Shown here piece after piece: positions 35,919 through 36,839 of a stretch of DNA of 36,839 nucleotides; the stretch's first letter is position 1, and each line of letters opens with the position of its first letter. Source of the DNA: Alcaligenaceae bacterium (GTDB lineage Bacteria; Pseudomonadota; Gammaproteobacteria; Burkholderiales; Burkholderiaceae_B); NCBI GenBank assembly GCA_012511095.1, contig JAAZGT010000139.1:1-36839 (forward strand), in the 5' to 3' direction. A model generated the notes under the pieces. That model saw nothing but the letters and a program-made list of their open reading frames with translations. It did not search any database and was not told the origin of the DNA. Both the position numbers and the translations under genes were made by a program.

Positions 35919-36839
35919 CTACTCATTAACCACAACGCGAGGACCATCGCCCTGCTCTACAATCTCACCGAGGTGGTAAACAGTCTCACCTGCCTCGCTT
36001 AGCTGGGCTTTGATTGCATCAGCTTGATCAGCCGAGACCACCATAACCATACCTAGACCACAGTTAAAGACACGATACATCTCTTGAGTATCAACATTAC
36101 CCTGCTCTTGTAACCATTGGAATAAAGGTGGCAACTGCCATTCGCCCTTTTGTAAATGAGCAGCTAAACCCTCAGGCACAATACGTGGAATATTTTCTAA
36201 TAAACCACCCCCAGTAACGTGTACTAAACCTTTGATTGACTCACCAAACTGCTCAATAGCAGCCAATACTGGTTTAACGTACAAGCGCGTTGGCGCCATA
36301 ATCGCTTCACCAAAGGTAGTGCCATTAAATGGATCCGTCGGCTTAATGCCTGCACGGTCAATGATCTTACGAATTAAAGAATAACCATTAGAGTGTGGAC
36401 CACTTGAAGCTAAGGCAATAACCACGTCACCTGCAGCGATGGTTGAACCGTTAATAATTTTAGACTTTTCAACTGCACCAACAGCAAAACCTGCTAAATC
36501 GTATTCGCCCTCAGGATACATACCTGGCATTTCGGCGGTTTCACCACCAATTAAGGCACAACCAGAAAGCTCACAGCCTTTGGCAATACCACCAACTACT
36601 GCTGCGGCTTTATCAACTGACAACACACCACAAGCAAAGTAATCAAGGAAAAATAAAGGCTCAGCACCCTGTACTAAGATATCATTAACACTCATCGCTA
36701 CTAAATCGATACCAACGGTGTCATGCTTATCCCAGTCAAAGGCCAAGCGTAATTTAGTACCTACGCCATCTGTACCAGCCACTAACACAGGCTCTTGATA
36801 GCGCTTAGGCACCTCGAATAATGCACCAAAACCGCCTAA
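35919..36839 (-). CDS. purM: Phosphoribosylformylglycinamidine cyclo-ligase, 5' end cut by window edge
   Basis: PurM (AIR synthetase) closes the imidazole ring in step five of purine synthesis, using ATP. The visible 306 residues lack only a short N-terminal part (the E. coli enzyme has about 345). The frame runs open to the window edge, with GGFGALFEVPKRYQEP before the conserved GTDGVGTKLRLAFD. A GTG at 36810-36812 is internal, not the start, since the upstream residues also match the family. Further family blocks are DLVAMSVNDILVQGAEPLFFLDYFA, ALIGGETAEMPGMY, SGPHSNGYSLIR and HVTGGGLLENIPRI. Gene order with miaA is convergent. Confidence 0.96.
   Translation of the reverse strand, partial: LGGFGALFEVPKRYQEPVLVAGTDGVGTKLRLAFDWDKHDTVGIDLVAMSVNDILVQGAEPLFFLDYFACGVLSVDKAAAVVGGIAKGCELSGCALIGGETAEMPGMYPEGEYDLAGFAVGAVEKSKIINGSTIAAGDVVIALASSGPHSNGYSLIRKIIDRAGIKPTDPFNGTTFGEAIMAPTRLYVKPVLAAIEQFGESIKGLVHVTGGGLLENIPRIVPEGLAAHLQKGEWQLPPLFQWLQEQGNVDTQEMYRVFNCGLGMVMVVSADQADAIKAQLSEAGETVYHLGEIVEQGDGPRVVVNE

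Noticed and set aside
35904..35921. Small palindrome TAGTTTA/TAAACTA between miaA and purM as a terminator
   Set aside because: The 7-bp stem is almost all A/T and has no U-run; it is too weak to call.
36810..36812. GTG as the start of purM
   Set aside because: The frame stays open to the window edge and the residues before the GTG (GGFGALFE) match the PurM family, so the gene starts outside the window.

Overview
This window looks like chromosomal core from a betaproteobacterium of the order Burkholderiales, most likely a low-GC member of the Alcaligenaceae (Oligella/Pelistega-like). That placement is inference from gene content, gene order and protein similarity I recognise; no search was run. 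Base composition by eye is in the low to mid 40s % GC, well below Bordetella. The order folP, ftsH, rlmE, yhbY, greA, carB, carA is, as I recall it, the usual Burkholderiales arrangement, but here it is broken by two inserts.

Layout. 1-3.2 kb (minus): the start of folP (cut by the window edge), a terminator, ftsH and rlmE. 3.2-3.8 kb (plus): yhbY. 4.1-7.9 kb (plus): a three-gene operon for a membrane-bound, Tat-exported FAD dehydrogenase (small subunit, GMC flavoprotein with a cysteine cluster, triheme cytochrome c). 8.0-10.1 kb (minus): greA and a UraA-type uracil/xanthine permease. 10.2-10.9 kb (plus): a histidine-phosphatase gene. 10.9-15.3 kb (minus): the carA-carB operon for carbamoyl-phosphate synthetase. 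15.5-16.5 kb (minus): a secreted protein of unknown function. 16.8-17.8 kb (plus): transaldolase. 17.8-27.2 kb (minus): a replication/repair run of an AddB-like/AddA-like helicase-nuclease pair, the 4.5S SRP RNA, dnaX, ybaB and recR. 27.4-30.0 kb (minus): an acyl-CoA synthetase and xerD. 30.1-35.9 kb (plus): an AEC transporter, tsaE, an amiC-type amidase, mutL and miaA. 35.9 kb to the end (minus): purM, cut at its 5' end.

The most striking observation is in carA. The glutaminase (class I GATase) subunit has lost its nucleophilic cysteine: the usual G-I-C-L-G-H-Q reads G-L-G-L-G-F-Q. The second active-site block is also altered, while the rest of CarA and all of CarB look well conserved. This predicts a carbamoyl-phosphate synthetase that runs on free ammonia, analogous to vertebrate CPS I.

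A second notable signal is an A9 run in dnaX, placed after the ATPase and domain III. A -1 slip there meets a stop two codons later, so it is a likely programmed or transcriptional slippage site producing the short gamma form. Other points are a MutL of the endonuclease type, a mutL start set against the terminator of the preceding gene, an SRP RNA 27 nt upstream of dnaX, and several hairpins in gene leaders. I see no CRISPR array, insertion sequence, prophage or tRNA gene, and no obviously novel multi-gene system.
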